Positions 28,201-36,802 of a stretch of 64,000 nt of DNA are shown piece by piece. A program made the position numbers and the translations under genes. Source of the DNA: CALUVN01 sp944323595 (GTDB lineage Bacteria > Cyanobacteriota > Vampirovibrionia > Gastranaerophilales > Gastranaerophilaceae). The notes under the pieces are model-generated. The model worked only from the letters and a program-made list of their open reading frames with translations. It ran no database searches and was not told the DNA's origin. Position 1 is the first letter of the stretch. Each line of letters begins with the position of its first letter. Where the stretch lies: the NCBI GenBank assembly GCA_963931255.1, contig OZ006972.1, positions 1,860,001-1,924,000 of the forward strand, written 5' to 3'.

Positions 28201-28714
28201 CAACTCTAATGTCAGGCAAATGGTTTGAAAGTTTCCAGCCTGCGAGCATATCAGTTCCTGAAGAGGACGGCTCTTCTGAAGTATTATTATTTGTAATAGA
28301 GGCAATATAGTCTTCAAGTTGAAATTTACCGCTGTCGTCTACATTAAACGTAACAGACAAATTGTCGGCTGAAATAACATCCAGTTCAATATGCTTAATG
28401 ATAAGAGGAAGCAATGAAATTTTTAATTTAGCATCATCAGCAGAAACAAGTTCATCTCCTGATGGAAGTTTTACGTTTATATATCCGGCTTTTATACCGG
28501 CAGTAAGTTTTGGCGTAGTAACGATGCCAATTTTTTTCAATGAAACATCAAGACCTGCCGCATCTTTTGCAATAGCAGAAATTGTGTCACAGTAACGGTT
28601 GATAAAAGGGTTTACCACAAAAGGTAAAGCCAAAAATAATATATATATACAACCGATTACAGAGCCTAAAATAATCGAAACTTTTTTAATAAAAGCCTTT
28701 TTATCTATATTCAT
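25274..28714 (-). CDS. AsmA/TamB-like inner-membrane-anchored envelope protein
   Basis: The protein of 1146 aa starts at 28714, where AGAGGA lies eight bases upstream; an ATG three codons earlier overlaps this site. It has one N-terminal membrane helix (about residues 12-34, ILGSVIGCIYILFLALPF) and then over a thousand residues of beta-strand-rich sequence in the style of AsmA, YhdP and TamB: repeated short strands, a region LVSADDAKLKISLLPL near the N-terminus, and a C-terminal AsmA-like domain with LNGKLNFNAKLG and FDSFIGAQNINSNKILSG. Such proteins bridge inner and outer membranes and move phospholipids in diderms. The C-terminal tail is a charged helix. It indicates a diderm envelope. Confidence 0.85.
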   Translation of the reverse strand: MNIDKKAFIKKVSIILGSVIGCIYILFLALPFVVNPFINRYCDTISAIAKDAAGLDVSLKKIGIVTTPKLTAGIKAGYINVKLPSGDELVSADDAKLKISLLPLIIKHIELDVISADNLSVTFNVDDSGKFQLEDYIASITNNNTSEEPSSSGTDMLAGWKLSNHLPDIRVDEYQIKIVNTENSKESLIDGEDFVIKDFIINKKIKLIAKGEMRFLDRKQITYDINLFNKVMPDIDLNDMLNTVPETDTAIVSSSTPTTPAFNIVTILDGLAKLHLSGGLVTNLKITGTTDNIILNGIFDIRDFSFSTGRNMLPKGHLYLAFKDKDISVDSELYTGQEEKTALNGNINHGRKPFIDLSCKSDLNFSHLLSMVNYFMKSFGVQEFDTIAAKGSLKADFRLKSDLKSVASDGYLTIPEEEQSYLKFKPYNISIDNIFADVDFSNSMFNLKNAGFSVAGNPLKIYGTIKTDSSVDLHLLTSDIMFKSLVALAGQANILKDNDIKSGTVSIDASLGGKLNKLLPVIDVNLNNLVVKNVPSATTLELPKINLSLLSDGTSFEGLLNIIGLRVVNPMAVLSMSDSKIEIDEDNINILTTYLLLNNSSMNFSGTITDYMTDKLAMNITGNGNILAADVKKFFPAEMRNSIPAAGNIPLSLLVVGNSKVQDISLKLTADTQNYISILDIDALKNKKTVINSLMRISSDSLKFLETGVFADSFSNPVLSLSGNINHLSSNPKLNLNLLLPKMITSNIPGVANSELSVRGDLAVTGSISAPVLKGDVIIPAIKIPDMDFSAENLVADVNGPVLTGYGTMKKLQSGGIVAENLAADFGLKDYDVFYLKNITGDSFGGTISGSLAYGISTAKTALNITGKNMDAETAIQGAAGIKNALNGKLNFNAKLGLYALDFEKMMSSLTGNLTFNVGSGTFGNIGRFDSFIGAQNINSNKILSGAVSSVLNNETLRKTADFESITGEMAFKNGWADISSIKVSGPYTSYYVTGRYNLLNATTNVIILGRLASEVVTLLGPLGELSVDKITSYLPKFGMLTSSIIRAMTTNPETENVAYIPPLTLESSDYKDFKVEFNGGVDSPSSVKSFKWLAQGDTSALNVVDVKQTAVDVKNQLNETKDVIIDDVKEQFEGVKDNLRKLFSF

Positions 28715-28766
28715 ATCACACATCCTCTATTAACTGATAGTATTTTACCATAAATAACAAGTTATG

Positions 28767-29654
28767 TTAAGTAAGGCGTTCCGGATAATAATTCCATTTA
28801 ATATTTTCATTTTTCCTGAACCACGTGAGCTGACGTTTTGCATACCGTCTTGTATTTTGTTTAAGTAAGTCAAGTGCTTCCTGCAAAGTCAAATTACCGT
28901 CAAGATATGAGATAATTTCCTGATAACCTATTGTATACAACAAATTATTAATCCGTCCATGCTTTTTCAGCAATTTTTTTGTTTCTTCTATAAGTCCTGC
29001 TTCAATCATTAAATCAACACGCTTATTTATACGGTCGTACAGAATATCTCTGGGATAATTGCAACCCAGCCATTCAACATCAAATTCCGGTTCTGCAACT
29101 CCTCTGGAATCACTTATTTTTTTACCGGTAGACTTGATAATTTCTATATGCCTTATTAATTTTTTCTTATCGTTTGCATAAATTTTACCGGCAGCATCTT
29201 CGTCCAGTTCTCTTAAAATACTGTGCAGTTCCTCGCTGTTCAACTTTTGCAGTTCTGCCCGAAGCTCGTAATTTGGAAGTACTTGCGGCAAATTGTAGCT
29301 TTCCAGCAAAATTCTGAAGTATAATCCTGTCCCGCCGACCATTATAGGAGTTTTGCCACGCGAGATAATATCATAAATACATTTTTTTGCCTCATCAACA
29401 TATAACCCCGCAGAATACTCGACCTCTGGCTCTACAATATCTATCATATAGTGGGGAATATTTCCGCGTTCTTCTAATGTTGGTTTTGCGGTTCCGATAT
29501 CAAGCCCTTTGTAGACAAGTCTGGAATCTGCAGATATAATTTCGCCGCCGTTTTTTTGTGCAAGCTCAATTGCAAATGCAGTCTTGCCAGAAGCTGTCGG
29601 ACCCACTACCGCAATTACTTTATTCTTTATTTTCGCAGCAGAATTCACGCTCAT
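28767..29654 (-). CDS. miaA: tRNA dimethylallyltransferase MiaA
   Basis: MiaA adds an isoprenyl group to A37 of tRNAs reading UNN codons. The 295-aa protein has the P-loop VVGPTASGKTAFA near residue 16, SADSRLVYKGLDIGTAKP, the VGGTGLYFRILLE motif and the C-terminal YAKRQLTWFRKN. The start overlaps the upstream membrane-protein gene by 35 bases, and no strong ribosome binding site is visible, so translation may be coupled to that gene. Length is slightly short but complete. Confidence 0.95.
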   Translation of the reverse strand: MSVNSAAKIKNKVIAVVGPTASGKTAFAIELAQKNGGEIISADSRLVYKGLDIGTAKPTLEERGNIPHYMIDIVEPEVEYSAGLYVDEAKKCIYDIISRGKTPIMVGGTGLYFRILLESYNLPQVLPNYELRAELQKLNSEELHSILRELDEDAAGKIYANDKKKLIRHIEIIKSTGKKISDSRGVAEPEFDVEWLGCNYPRDILYDRINKRVDLMIEAGLIEETKKLLKKHGRINNLLYTIGYQEIISYLDGNLTLQEALDLLKQNTRRYAKRQLTWFRKNENIKWNYYPERLT

Positions 29655-30456
29655 AATAAAGAAATACTAGCACAACCAGATAGACAATAAAATAGAAATA
29701 TACAAGCATCATCAAAAAATAAGATATCGGATTAAGAATAGCAAATGTATTCAGAAACGATAGCACGAAATTTAAACATGATATATATATAAACAATTTC
29801 AGTGAATTGAATAATTTTACAAAGACTTTCTTAATTGATTTAAAAAGAGCCGTGAACGGATTTTTATCAGAAAAAAGAATTTCCGGTGCCCAGAGCATTA
29901 AAACAAATGAAAATACTGCATTAGAAAGAAAAATTAATAAACTCCACTGGCTTAACTTCAATAGTTGTTCCGGAGAAAGTCCGTCAATAAAAGCACCGAG
30001 TTCCTGAATAGATGCTATAGGCTCTTTCATCTGCGAAGCATCCAGATTAAGTCCGCCTATCACAGATTGCCCTATATTATAGACAACTCCGCCCCACAGG
30101 ATTAATATAACAACAAAAAGAACTATAAAACCGAGGAACGGCAGGAAATATCCGCCAATTCCTGCCGGAATATCTTTCATAAGATTGAAAGATGCTCTTG
30201 CCTGATCTTCATCAAGAATATAAACGGACTTTGAATTCTCAACTGCACGTTTCACCATAAAAAACCATGCAGCCAGAAATGCACCGAACATTACCCATAA
30301 GGTGAACATCGACAACAACATTTCAGGTAAAGTGTCCACTGTATTCTTTGAAAATCCAAGATACATACTGACTATTACCATAAACAAAACAAGCGGCGTC
30401 GCCAGTATAATATTATAATAAGTAATCCCGAAAGAATCTTTAAATAATTTTATCAT
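29620..30456 (-). CDS. Unknown polytopic membrane protein, 278 aa
   Basis: The protein has about five or six hydrophobic segments: near residues 16-35 (LATPLVLFMVIVSMYLGF), 48-68, 105-130 (FLGFIVLFVVILILWGG), 165-190 and a long pair from about 225 to 268 (YFLMMLVYFYFIVYLVVLVF). No catalytic motif or named family is evident; the general form recalls DUF975/glycerophosphoryl-diesterase-type membrane domains, but I cannot assign it. Its 3' end overlaps miaA by 35 bases, so the two are in one operon. Confidence 0.75.
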   Translation of the reverse strand: MIKLFKDSFGITYYNIILATPLVLFMVIVSMYLGFSKNTVDTLPEMLLSMFTLWVMFGAFLAAWFFMVKRAVENSKSVYILDEDQARASFNLMKDIPAGIGGYFLPFLGFIVLFVVILILWGGVVYNIGQSVIGGLNLDASQMKEPIASIQELGAFIDGLSPEQLLKLSQWSLLIFLSNAVFSFVLMLWAPEILFSDKNPFTALFKSIKKVFVKLFNSLKLFIYISCLNFVLSFLNTFAILNPISYFLMMLVYFYFIVYLVVLVFLYYEREFCCENKE

Positions 30457-30500
30457 AATTTAAGTTATACCTCATTTAACGGAAAATTTTAATAACTGAT

Positions 30501-31640
30501 TTACTTAACGATTTCAACCTGTTTTTTAGAGAGTTGATTTTTACGTTTTCTGCGGCGCATCAAGTCAACAAATGCTTCCAATCGTGTTAAGTATCCGGCT
30601 TTACCTGTCTGTTCATCCATAATAAGCGGCAAAATCGGAATATCGCAATTCTCTCTCATTGCAGGAAAAATATTTTGTGACATAATTTCCGGCATGCATG
30701 TAAACGGACTTATGTGAATAATTCCGTCAATTCCTCTTTCATTTGCATACGCAACATCAGAAACGCATTCAAGTGCGTCCCCGCCGATATCACGGCTCAG
30801 ATAAGGTTTCGCCATACGGAAAGCTCTTTGCAGGTGAGTTTCACCTTTTCTGAAAATTTTCGGAATGATAGCATCTTTTAAAAATCCGCTTACCGTCAGA
30901 CTCTTTCTTGTTTCAACGCCCATCTTGGCAAGTTCTTTTGCAAGGTTCTGATTGGAAAAACTGTCGCAAACCAGATAGATTTCACCTGTAATATCCACAT
31001 GTAAAATTTCACGTTTAGGGTCAATTTCAGTTTTTGCCATTTCTTCGTAAGCAGCCTTTTGTGCTTTCAAAAGTTTTTTAGTTGTATTTGCTTCATCAAT
31101 AAGTTTCAGAGCTTTCAGAAAATGTTTTTCAGCTTCGCCTGAATGAACTTCACGAGCACTGTAATATGCAAGTTTGCGTTCAAGTTCATCACATATAAAT
31201 ACTTTTCTGATAGCAATGAGTATTGCTCGCAGGAATAAAACGGGGTCATTTTTCCCGCTGATTTTTTTCAGAAAATCATACATTCCCTTAATTCCGTCGT
31301 ATAGCGTAAGTTCTATATAATTAGCGTGATATCCCATATCATCCAGTGCATTTTTAATACAATTACCGTATTCACCGAGTCGACAGCATCCCGGTGAAGA
31401 TATCATTGCAACATAATCAGCGCCGCCCTCAATTGCCTCTATAAAATTACCGAGAATAAGTTTATAAGGGAGGCAAATAGCTTCCGGCGAATATTTTGTA
31501 CCTAAAGATAATGTTTTTTTGCTGGTATATGGCGGTATAAAAGCCTCACATCCTACTTTTCTGAGCGCTGCTGCCCAGGCTATATATATAATTCCCATAT
31601 GCGGGAATGCTACTTTTATTTTCTTTTTTTCTTCTGTCAT
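30501..31640 (-). CDS. HgdB-like / acyl-CoA dehydratase activase-related (DUF2229-type) protein
   Basis: The 379-aa protein resembles the D-component of 2-hydroxyacyl-CoA dehydratases and the related activase-associated DUF2229 family. Conserved features are the opening KVAFPHMGIIYIAWAAALRK, EAICLPYKLILGNFIEAIE (Cys56), SSPGCCRLGEYGNC (Cys85, 86, 94) and a late SPFTCMPEIMSQ. Cysteines of this kind bind a [4Fe-4S] or double-cubane cluster. The matching ATP-dependent activase lies 8 kb away at 39934. Substrate is unknown; true dehydratases usually need two such subunits, and only one is here, which favours an uncharacterised reductase-like role. It follows gcvPB by 18 bases. Confidence 0.75.
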   Translation of the reverse strand: MTEEKKKIKVAFPHMGIIYIAWAAALRKVGCEAFIPPYTSKKTLSLGTKYSPEAICLPYKLILGNFIEAIEGGADYVAMISSPGCCRLGEYGNCIKNALDDMGYHANYIELTLYDGIKGMYDFLKKISGKNDPVLFLRAILIAIRKVFICDELERKLAYYSAREVHSGEAEKHFLKALKLIDEANTTKKLLKAQKAAYEEMAKTEIDPKREILHVDITGEIYLVCDSFSNQNLAKELAKMGVETRKSLTVSGFLKDAIIPKIFRKGETHLQRAFRMAKPYLSRDIGGDALECVSDVAYANERGIDGIIHISPFTCMPEIMSQNIFPAMRENCDIPILPLIMDEQTGKAGYLTRLEAFVDLMRRRKRKNQLSKKQVEIVK

Positions 31641-31658
31641 GGTTTAAGGTCTTTCTTT

Positions 31659-33080
31659 CTATTCGTTAAATTTCAAATCAGGGTGTCTTGCGGCAAGAGT
31701 TTCATCAACACGTTTAACCGGCGTGTTATGAGGTGCGGAAATTAATTTTTCAGGATTAAGTTCTGCCTCTTTTGCTATTTTTAACATAACATCTACAAAC
31801 TCGTCGAGTTTTTCTTTTGTTTCCGACTCCGTAGGTTCAATCATTATGGCTTCATGAACAATTAGCGGGAAATAAACTGTAGGCGGATGGGTATTTTCAT
31901 CCATAAGGCTCTTTGCGATATTCAATGTAGATACACCGAATTGTTTTTGTTTATCGCCTGATAAAACAAATTCATGCATACAAGGTACATCATAAGGTAA
32001 TTCAAATGCATTTTTGAGTTTTTCTTTAAGGTAATTTGCATTTAAAACGGCATTTTCACTGGCTTCTTTGAGGTTTTTACCCATCATAAGAATATATGCA
32101 TAGGCTCTCACAAGTACTCCGAAGTTTCCGTAAAAACTTCTTACCGCACCGATAGAGTGTTTAATATTATAGTTTCTGAAATATTTTTCGCCGTCAAAAT
32201 CAATTACCGGAGACGGGAGAAAATCTTTCAATTTTTCAACAACACAAACAGGGCCTGCACCGGGACCGCCGCCGCCATGCGGGGTTGAAAACGTCTTATG
32301 CAGATTTAAATGGACAACATCAAATCCCATAAGTTTAGGGTTTGTGTACCCCATAACCGCATTAAAGTTTGCACCGTCGTAGTAAAGCAGAGAACCGTTA
32401 TCATGCATTAATTTTGATATTTCGAGGACATTTTCTTCATAAATACCGAGAGTATTAGGATTTGTGAGCATAATTGCGGCGACATCTTCGTCAAGAACCG
32501 CCTTTAACGCATCTATATCAACCTGTCCTTTATTATTTGAGGTAATTTGTACAATATCAAAGTCACAAATTTTAGCACTTGCAGGATTTGTACCATGTGC
32601 AGAGTCAGGTATAATGACTTTTTTTCTTTTTTCTCCTATAGATTCAAAATAAGCCTTTATAATCATCATGCCGGTAAGCTCACCATGTGCTCCGGCAGCC
32701 GGCTGGAGCGTAACAGCATCCATTCCGGTTAAAACTTTTAAAGATTCCTGAAGGTTATACATTAATTCAAGTGCACCCTGAGCATCTTCATCGCATGTTA
32801 GAGGATGCAGAGAAGCAAAGCCCTCTAAAGTTGCAAGCAGCTCATTAACTTTAGGATTATATTTCATTGTGCATGAACCGAGGGGATAAAAGCCTTTTTC
32901 AATACAAAAATTTTTGTCAGAAAGTTCTTTATAATGTCTTAAAACTTCCAGTTCTCCAAGCTGAGGGAGTCCGATATCTCCGGAACGGAGAAACGATGCA
33001 TCAAGAAAATCTGCGTTACAAGGCATATCTGTTAACGTAATACCGTCAACGTTATTACTTTTTTCAAAAATAGTTTTCAT
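31659..33080 (-). CDS. gcvPB: Glycine dehydrogenase (decarboxylating) subunit 2
   Basis: GcvPB is the PLP-binding half of split P-protein in the glycine cleavage system, which makes CO2, ammonia and a methylene unit for folate. The 473-aa protein has the PLP-lysine motif LNLHKTFSTPHGGGGPGAGP, PAAGAHGELTGMM and the C-terminal EPTESETKEKLDEF. AGGGGA precedes the ATG. It starts two bases after the sigma-factor stop, so the two genes are coupled. gcvPA, gcvT and gcvH are not in this window. Confidence 0.93.
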   Translation of the reverse strand: MKTIFEKSNNVDGITLTDMPCNADFLDASFLRSGDIGLPQLGELEVLRHYKELSDKNFCIEKGFYPLGSCTMKYNPKVNELLATLEGFASLHPLTCDEDAQGALELMYNLQESLKVLTGMDAVTLQPAAGAHGELTGMMIIKAYFESIGEKRKKVIIPDSAHGTNPASAKICDFDIVQITSNNKGQVDIDALKAVLDEDVAAIMLTNPNTLGIYEENVLEISKLMHDNGSLLYYDGANFNAVMGYTNPKLMGFDVVHLNLHKTFSTPHGGGGPGAGPVCVVEKLKDFLPSPVIDFDGEKYFRNYNIKHSIGAVRSFYGNFGVLVRAYAYILMMGKNLKEASENAVLNANYLKEKLKNAFELPYDVPCMHEFVLSGDKQKQFGVSTLNIAKSLMDENTHPPTVYFPLIVHEAIMIEPTESETKEKLDEFVDVMLKIAKEAELNPEKLISAPHNTPVKRVDETLAARHPDLKFNE

Positions 33081-33082
33081 TA

Positions 33083-33694
33083 TTATATTATCCCCTGTCT
33101 TGCCAGTTCTTTTTTTATTTTATCCAGTCCGGACTGAATAATACGGGAAATCCGCGACTGTGAAATGTTAAATTCTTCAGAGATTTCTCTCAGTTTTTTT
33201 TCTTTGAAGAACTTATACTCAATCAGTTCACGCTCTCTTTGAGGTAATTTTTTCATTGCAAGAAGAATTTCATGTTTCAATTCCAGAAATTCTATTGATT
33301 CTTCCGGAGTTTTTTCTTCCGCCTTAATCTGGGTTGGAACATCAGCCTCCTGCATTTCGTCAATAGATAGAATAGTTTTATAAACTTCTACCCGTAAATT
33401 GTCATCCTGTTCATCTCCGGTAAATTGTTGTTTTTTATTTTTCAGACTGTACCATTTGTAACGGCGTCTGACCTCATTGCGGATTGCCCATTTAATAGCC
33501 GTTGAAAGATATGTATTATTAAATTTATCCGGCGAGTTATTTTTGAACAAAATATAAAGAGTATGGTTTCCTATATTAACCAGTTCAGGCAATTCTACCA
33601 GATGAGAAACCGAAAACTTCTGATACTCAACCTTTGCGATAGTTTCAACTAAATCTTTATATTCCCTTAAATTAACCTTTTGATAAGCCGGCAT
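33083..33694 (-). CDS. Small RNA polymerase sigma-70 family factor (FliA/WhiG-like)
   Basis: The 203-aa protein has a region-2-like segment (LVNIGNHTLYILFKNN...TYLSTAIKWAIRNEVRRR, about residues 38-80) and a clear region 4 helix-turn-helix (LPQRERELIEYKFFKEKKLR then EISEEFNISQSRISRIIQSG, about 150-195). Region 1 is missing and region 3 is replaced by a charged, poorly structured linker. This makes it shorter than FliA (about 240 aa). Flagellar genes lie 4 kb away, so a flagellar or stress sigma role is possible but not shown. It heads an operon with gcvPB and the HgdB-like gene. Confidence 0.85.
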   Translation of the reverse strand: MPAYQKVNLREYKDLVETIAKVEYQKFSVSHLVELPELVNIGNHTLYILFKNNSPDKFNNTYLSTAIKWAIRNEVRRRYKWYSLKNKKQQFTGDEQDDNLRVEVYKTILSIDEMQEADVPTQIKAEEKTPEESIEFLELKHEILLAMKKLPQRERELIEYKFFKEKKLREISEEFNISQSRISRIIQSGLDKIKKELARQGII

Positions 33695-33822
33695 GATTAT
33701 ATTTGTTTACCTTATAAAAGAAAATTACCTCACCTACATCATAACAAAAAAAAATATAGAATACCAGACAATGTAATTTCTCTTAACATAAGTTATAGAT
33801 AGGAAGAAAAGGAGATTAAAAA

Positions 33823-34695
33823 ATGAAAGTTTTATTCTGTACAGACGGCTCTAAAACCAGCTTTAATGCGCTTGAAAATTTTTCAAAATGGCACAGGGCT
33901 GCCAGTGTTGATATAATTTGTGTAATAGATTGGAGTTTTCTGCCTGATGAAGTTTATATAGAAGAAAGCGGTTTTGCAAATTCATGTGCCAATGTTGCAT
34001 GCAGCATTATAGAAAAAGCTAAAAACGAAATAACCGAATTAGGCATGAATTTGGATGAAGCATACAGGGTATGCGGAAGTGCATCTGACAGTATAGCTGA
34101 ACAACTTGATTCAAAGAATTATGACCTTGTACTTATGGGCTCGCATGGTAAAAAAGGGCTGCAAAGATGGCTGGGCTCAGTCTCCAGAGAAATTATAATA
34201 AACACCCAAACCTCAGGATATGTTTCAAAAGAAAATAATAACGCTCAAAAAATTCTATTCACAACGGATGGCAGCGAGCAGGCTTTGCATGCGATAAAAA
34301 AGACTATTAACAGTTTTAATTTTGAAAATAAGGAAATTCATCTGTGTACGGTGAATGAAGACCCTGATTTATTATTTCTTGAGGGAAGCCTTGATGCAAA
34401 CTGGCTATTGGAAATTCAAAAACGTCAGAAAATGTTTGCACTCAAAACCTTAAAGGAAGCAGAGTTACTAATACAGGAAAGCGGACTCACCATAGCAGGG
34501 AAAAGTGTTTTGAGCGGACAGCCGGCTCAGGCAATAATTGACTATTCTTTAAAAGAAAATATAGATTTAATTGTCCTTGGAGGAAGATTAAAGGCAAAAC
34601 ATACATTTTTACGTAATTCGGTAAATGAAAGAATTCTTGAGAATACAAAATCAGACGTGATGATTATAAAATCTCAGTCAGAAAATATTGAGTAA
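33823..34695 (+). CDS. Tandem universal stress protein (two UspA domains)
   Basis: The 290-aa protein has two UspA domains: residues 1-about 130 (MKVLFCTDGSKTSFNALENF start) and about 143-285 (KILFTTDGSEQALHAIKKT start). The first keeps the ATP-binding loop GSHGKKGLQRWLGSVS; in the second the loop is degenerate (GGRLKAKHTFLRNSV), so probably only the first binds nucleotide. AAGGAG lies seven bases upstream. It stands alone, convergent with the alpha-mannosidase gene, overlapping it by 32 bases. Confidence 0.92.
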   Translation: MKVLFCTDGSKTSFNALENFSKWHRAASVDIICVIDWSFLPDEVYIEESGFANSCANVACSIIEKAKNEITELGMNLDEAYRVCGSASDSIAEQLDSKNYDLVLMGSHGKKGLQRWLGSVSREIIINTQTSGYVSKENNNAQKILFTTDGSEQALHAIKKTINSFNFENKEIHLCTVNEDPDLLFLEGSLDANWLLEIQKRQKMFALKTLKEAELLIQESGLTIAGKSVLSGQPAQAIIDYSLKENIDLIVLGGRLKAKHTFLRNSVNERILENTKSDVMIIKSQSENIE

Positions 34696-36673
34696 TATAT
34701 TTTTTATAATCTTTTACATCAAAAAATCCAACAGCAAATTCAGCAGATACAATGCCGTTCAACTGTGCGTCAGGAACTTCTATAGGGGGTCCTGCCGGTG
34801 TTGAGCGGGAAGAATTGTGCGGATTTGAAATTACGCCGACACTTCTGAGTAGTGTAATCAATATGGAATTACCCGATATTTCGTATTCAGTCAGCCCTTT
34901 TGTTATGATACCGACTCCCTGCGCGGAAACAAATCTTTGCATAGGTGCAGTATTTGTTTTTGCTTCAATCCCGCGTGTTTCCGGCAAATGCTCTCTTATA
35001 TTGTAATCAGGATTAAAATCACGCTCAATAAGTTCATTCATATCCTCGGAAAGAGTTTTATATAACGGCTCGGGCAAATTAAATTTAACCTGCCATATAT
35101 GATTTTTTAGTTCATTATCCCATTTTGCACTAAATCTTAAAAACTCTTCACCCTTATTGTGCCAGATAAGTATATCGAAAAAGTCGGTCTTTAATACCCA
35201 TTCTTCTCTGATGACACCGGAGGTATAAGTTAATGTTTCCAGTTTAGCGAACTCGCCTTTATCCTCTCTCTCCGGTCCAAAATTGTAGGTATCGCCGTTA
35301 TCAATATATCTAACAAATTCAACAGAAAGATTCTCTGAAATATATAGTTTGTTTTCTTTTATATAAAGATTAAAATTAATATCAGATACACAGGCTCCGC
35401 TATGTTTTAAGAGTCTGAATATTTTAGTATAATCTTCAGTTACCGGAATACGCTGTGTGTCGTACAAAATTCTGTCATCAAAACCGTTTCTGCAGCCAAC
35501 AACCTGCTCGCCGTCAGCTTCGTTCAAACTTTCAAATTCAACAACGGGTATTTGTACTCCAAGTATCTCGGCAGTCTTATTCATAAAATCATAAGATGTC
35601 ATAGACTGCTTAAATTGGATTTCTTTAAGAATTGTTTTTGAGATTTGAATGATTTTTCCATACCTGATTACATTTTCTTTATGCACCAAATCCGTTGAGC
35701 AGCCGCAAATTCCATCGTGTGCCTGATTTTTTAAGAGCAATTTATATGCGTATTCTATTACTGCATCATAACCGGCATTAAAATATTTTTGAACCCTATC
35801 AGCTGTATCCAGTAAAAATGACGCCTTAACATTGTATTGTTTTAAATTAATCCTTGCTGAATAAGCCCCCGGCAGGATGAAAGTTTTTGAGTTGTCGCGG
35901 AGTTCTCCTGAGTATTCGTATTTAAAATTATCTTTGACAGCGTCAAAATAGTCAAAAGGAGAACCAATGATAATTTCATAATCATCAAGCAGTTTATTAA
36001 CATACTCAATCTGTTCTGATAAATTAGTTTCAACCCCGAGATGGTCAGCCCCGATAGGCAGCAAAAGTACGCCCGAGGATTTTTCTGCAATCATATCAAG
36101 ATTTTTCTTTAAAAAATCAGCCTTTGCGTGGTTATCAATGGGGGCAGAAAAAATATCCATAAAATATCCGCGCACAAGATTAATTGTATTTATACCGTTA
36201 AAAATAAATTCAGAGGGCAAATCACCGCATCCGCGCCATACCATACATTTGTCTATGCCAAAATTTTTAAAAGCTGCGCAGACATTTTTGCTGTGCCCGA
36301 AAGTATCTGCAAGATATCCTATAAAATCACTGCAGCCAAAATCGTTTGAGATTTTTAAACCAATCTCAAGATTTTTTTCAAAAACGGTTTTATCCGTTAA
36401 AAATTCATCTATAAGACAGTAAAATGGTCCTATAAATAATTTTTTATCCGCAATAAATTTTCTTACAATTTGTTCTTTCTCCGGTCGAATCTTTAAATAA
36501 TCCAGAAGCGCCACGACCTGACCATCAAAATAAAATGAGGGCAGTGAACCGTTTTCAAGCATCTCTAACACATTATCAAAAACTCTCAAAAGGCGCAGCC
36601 TGAAAACTTCAAATTCCCTGTACCATTCTCTGTCCCAGTGCGAATGAACGTATGCAATGACTTTCTTTTTCAT
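34664..36673 (-). CDS. Glycoside hydrolase family 38 alpha-mannosidase
   Basis: GH38 enzymes remove alpha-linked mannose from glycans. The 669-aa protein begins VIAYVHSHWDREWYREFE; His12 and Asp14 are zinc ligands, and the catalytic nucleophile is Asp123 in LADTFGHSKN. The third zinc ligand is the His in NQAHDGICGCSTD (about residue 317). A middle helical domain and a C-terminal beta domain follow, but the protein is shorter than most GH38 members (about 850-1000 aa). There is no signal peptide, so it acts in the cytoplasm, probably on imported mannosides. The gene stands alone, and its 3' end overlaps the UspA gene. Confidence 0.9.
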   Translation of the reverse strand: MKKKVIAYVHSHWDREWYREFEVFRLRLLRVFDNVLEMLENGSLPSFYFDGQVVALLDYLKIRPEKEQIVRKFIADKKLFIGPFYCLIDEFLTDKTVFEKNLEIGLKISNDFGCSDFIGYLADTFGHSKNVCAAFKNFGIDKCMVWRGCGDLPSEFIFNGINTINLVRGYFMDIFSAPIDNHAKADFLKKNLDMIAEKSSGVLLLPIGADHLGVETNLSEQIEYVNKLLDDYEIIIGSPFDYFDAVKDNFKYEYSGELRDNSKTFILPGAYSARINLKQYNVKASFLLDTADRVQKYFNAGYDAVIEYAYKLLLKNQAHDGICGCSTDLVHKENVIRYGKIIQISKTILKEIQFKQSMTSYDFMNKTAEILGVQIPVVEFESLNEADGEQVVGCRNGFDDRILYDTQRIPVTEDYTKIFRLLKHSGACVSDINFNLYIKENKLYISENLSVEFVRYIDNGDTYNFGPEREDKGEFAKLETLTYTSGVIREEWVLKTDFFDILIWHNKGEEFLRFSAKWDNELKNHIWQVKFNLPEPLYKTLSEDMNELIERDFNPDYNIREHLPETRGIEAKTNTAPMQRFVSAQGVGIITKGLTEYEISGNSILITLLRSVGVISNPHNSSRSTPAGPPIEVPDAQLNGIVSAEFAVGFFDVKDYKKYITQYFLTEIL

Positions 36674-36802
36674 AAGAAAAGTTTATCACAGCACAATCAT
36701 CAATGGCAAAATGTTAAGTACTCCTGCGGAATTGCCCTTTAGGTGAATGCAAAAATGTTACGGGTTACGGAAAATTAAAATGAAAAAGTTGAGGGGAATT
36801 TT

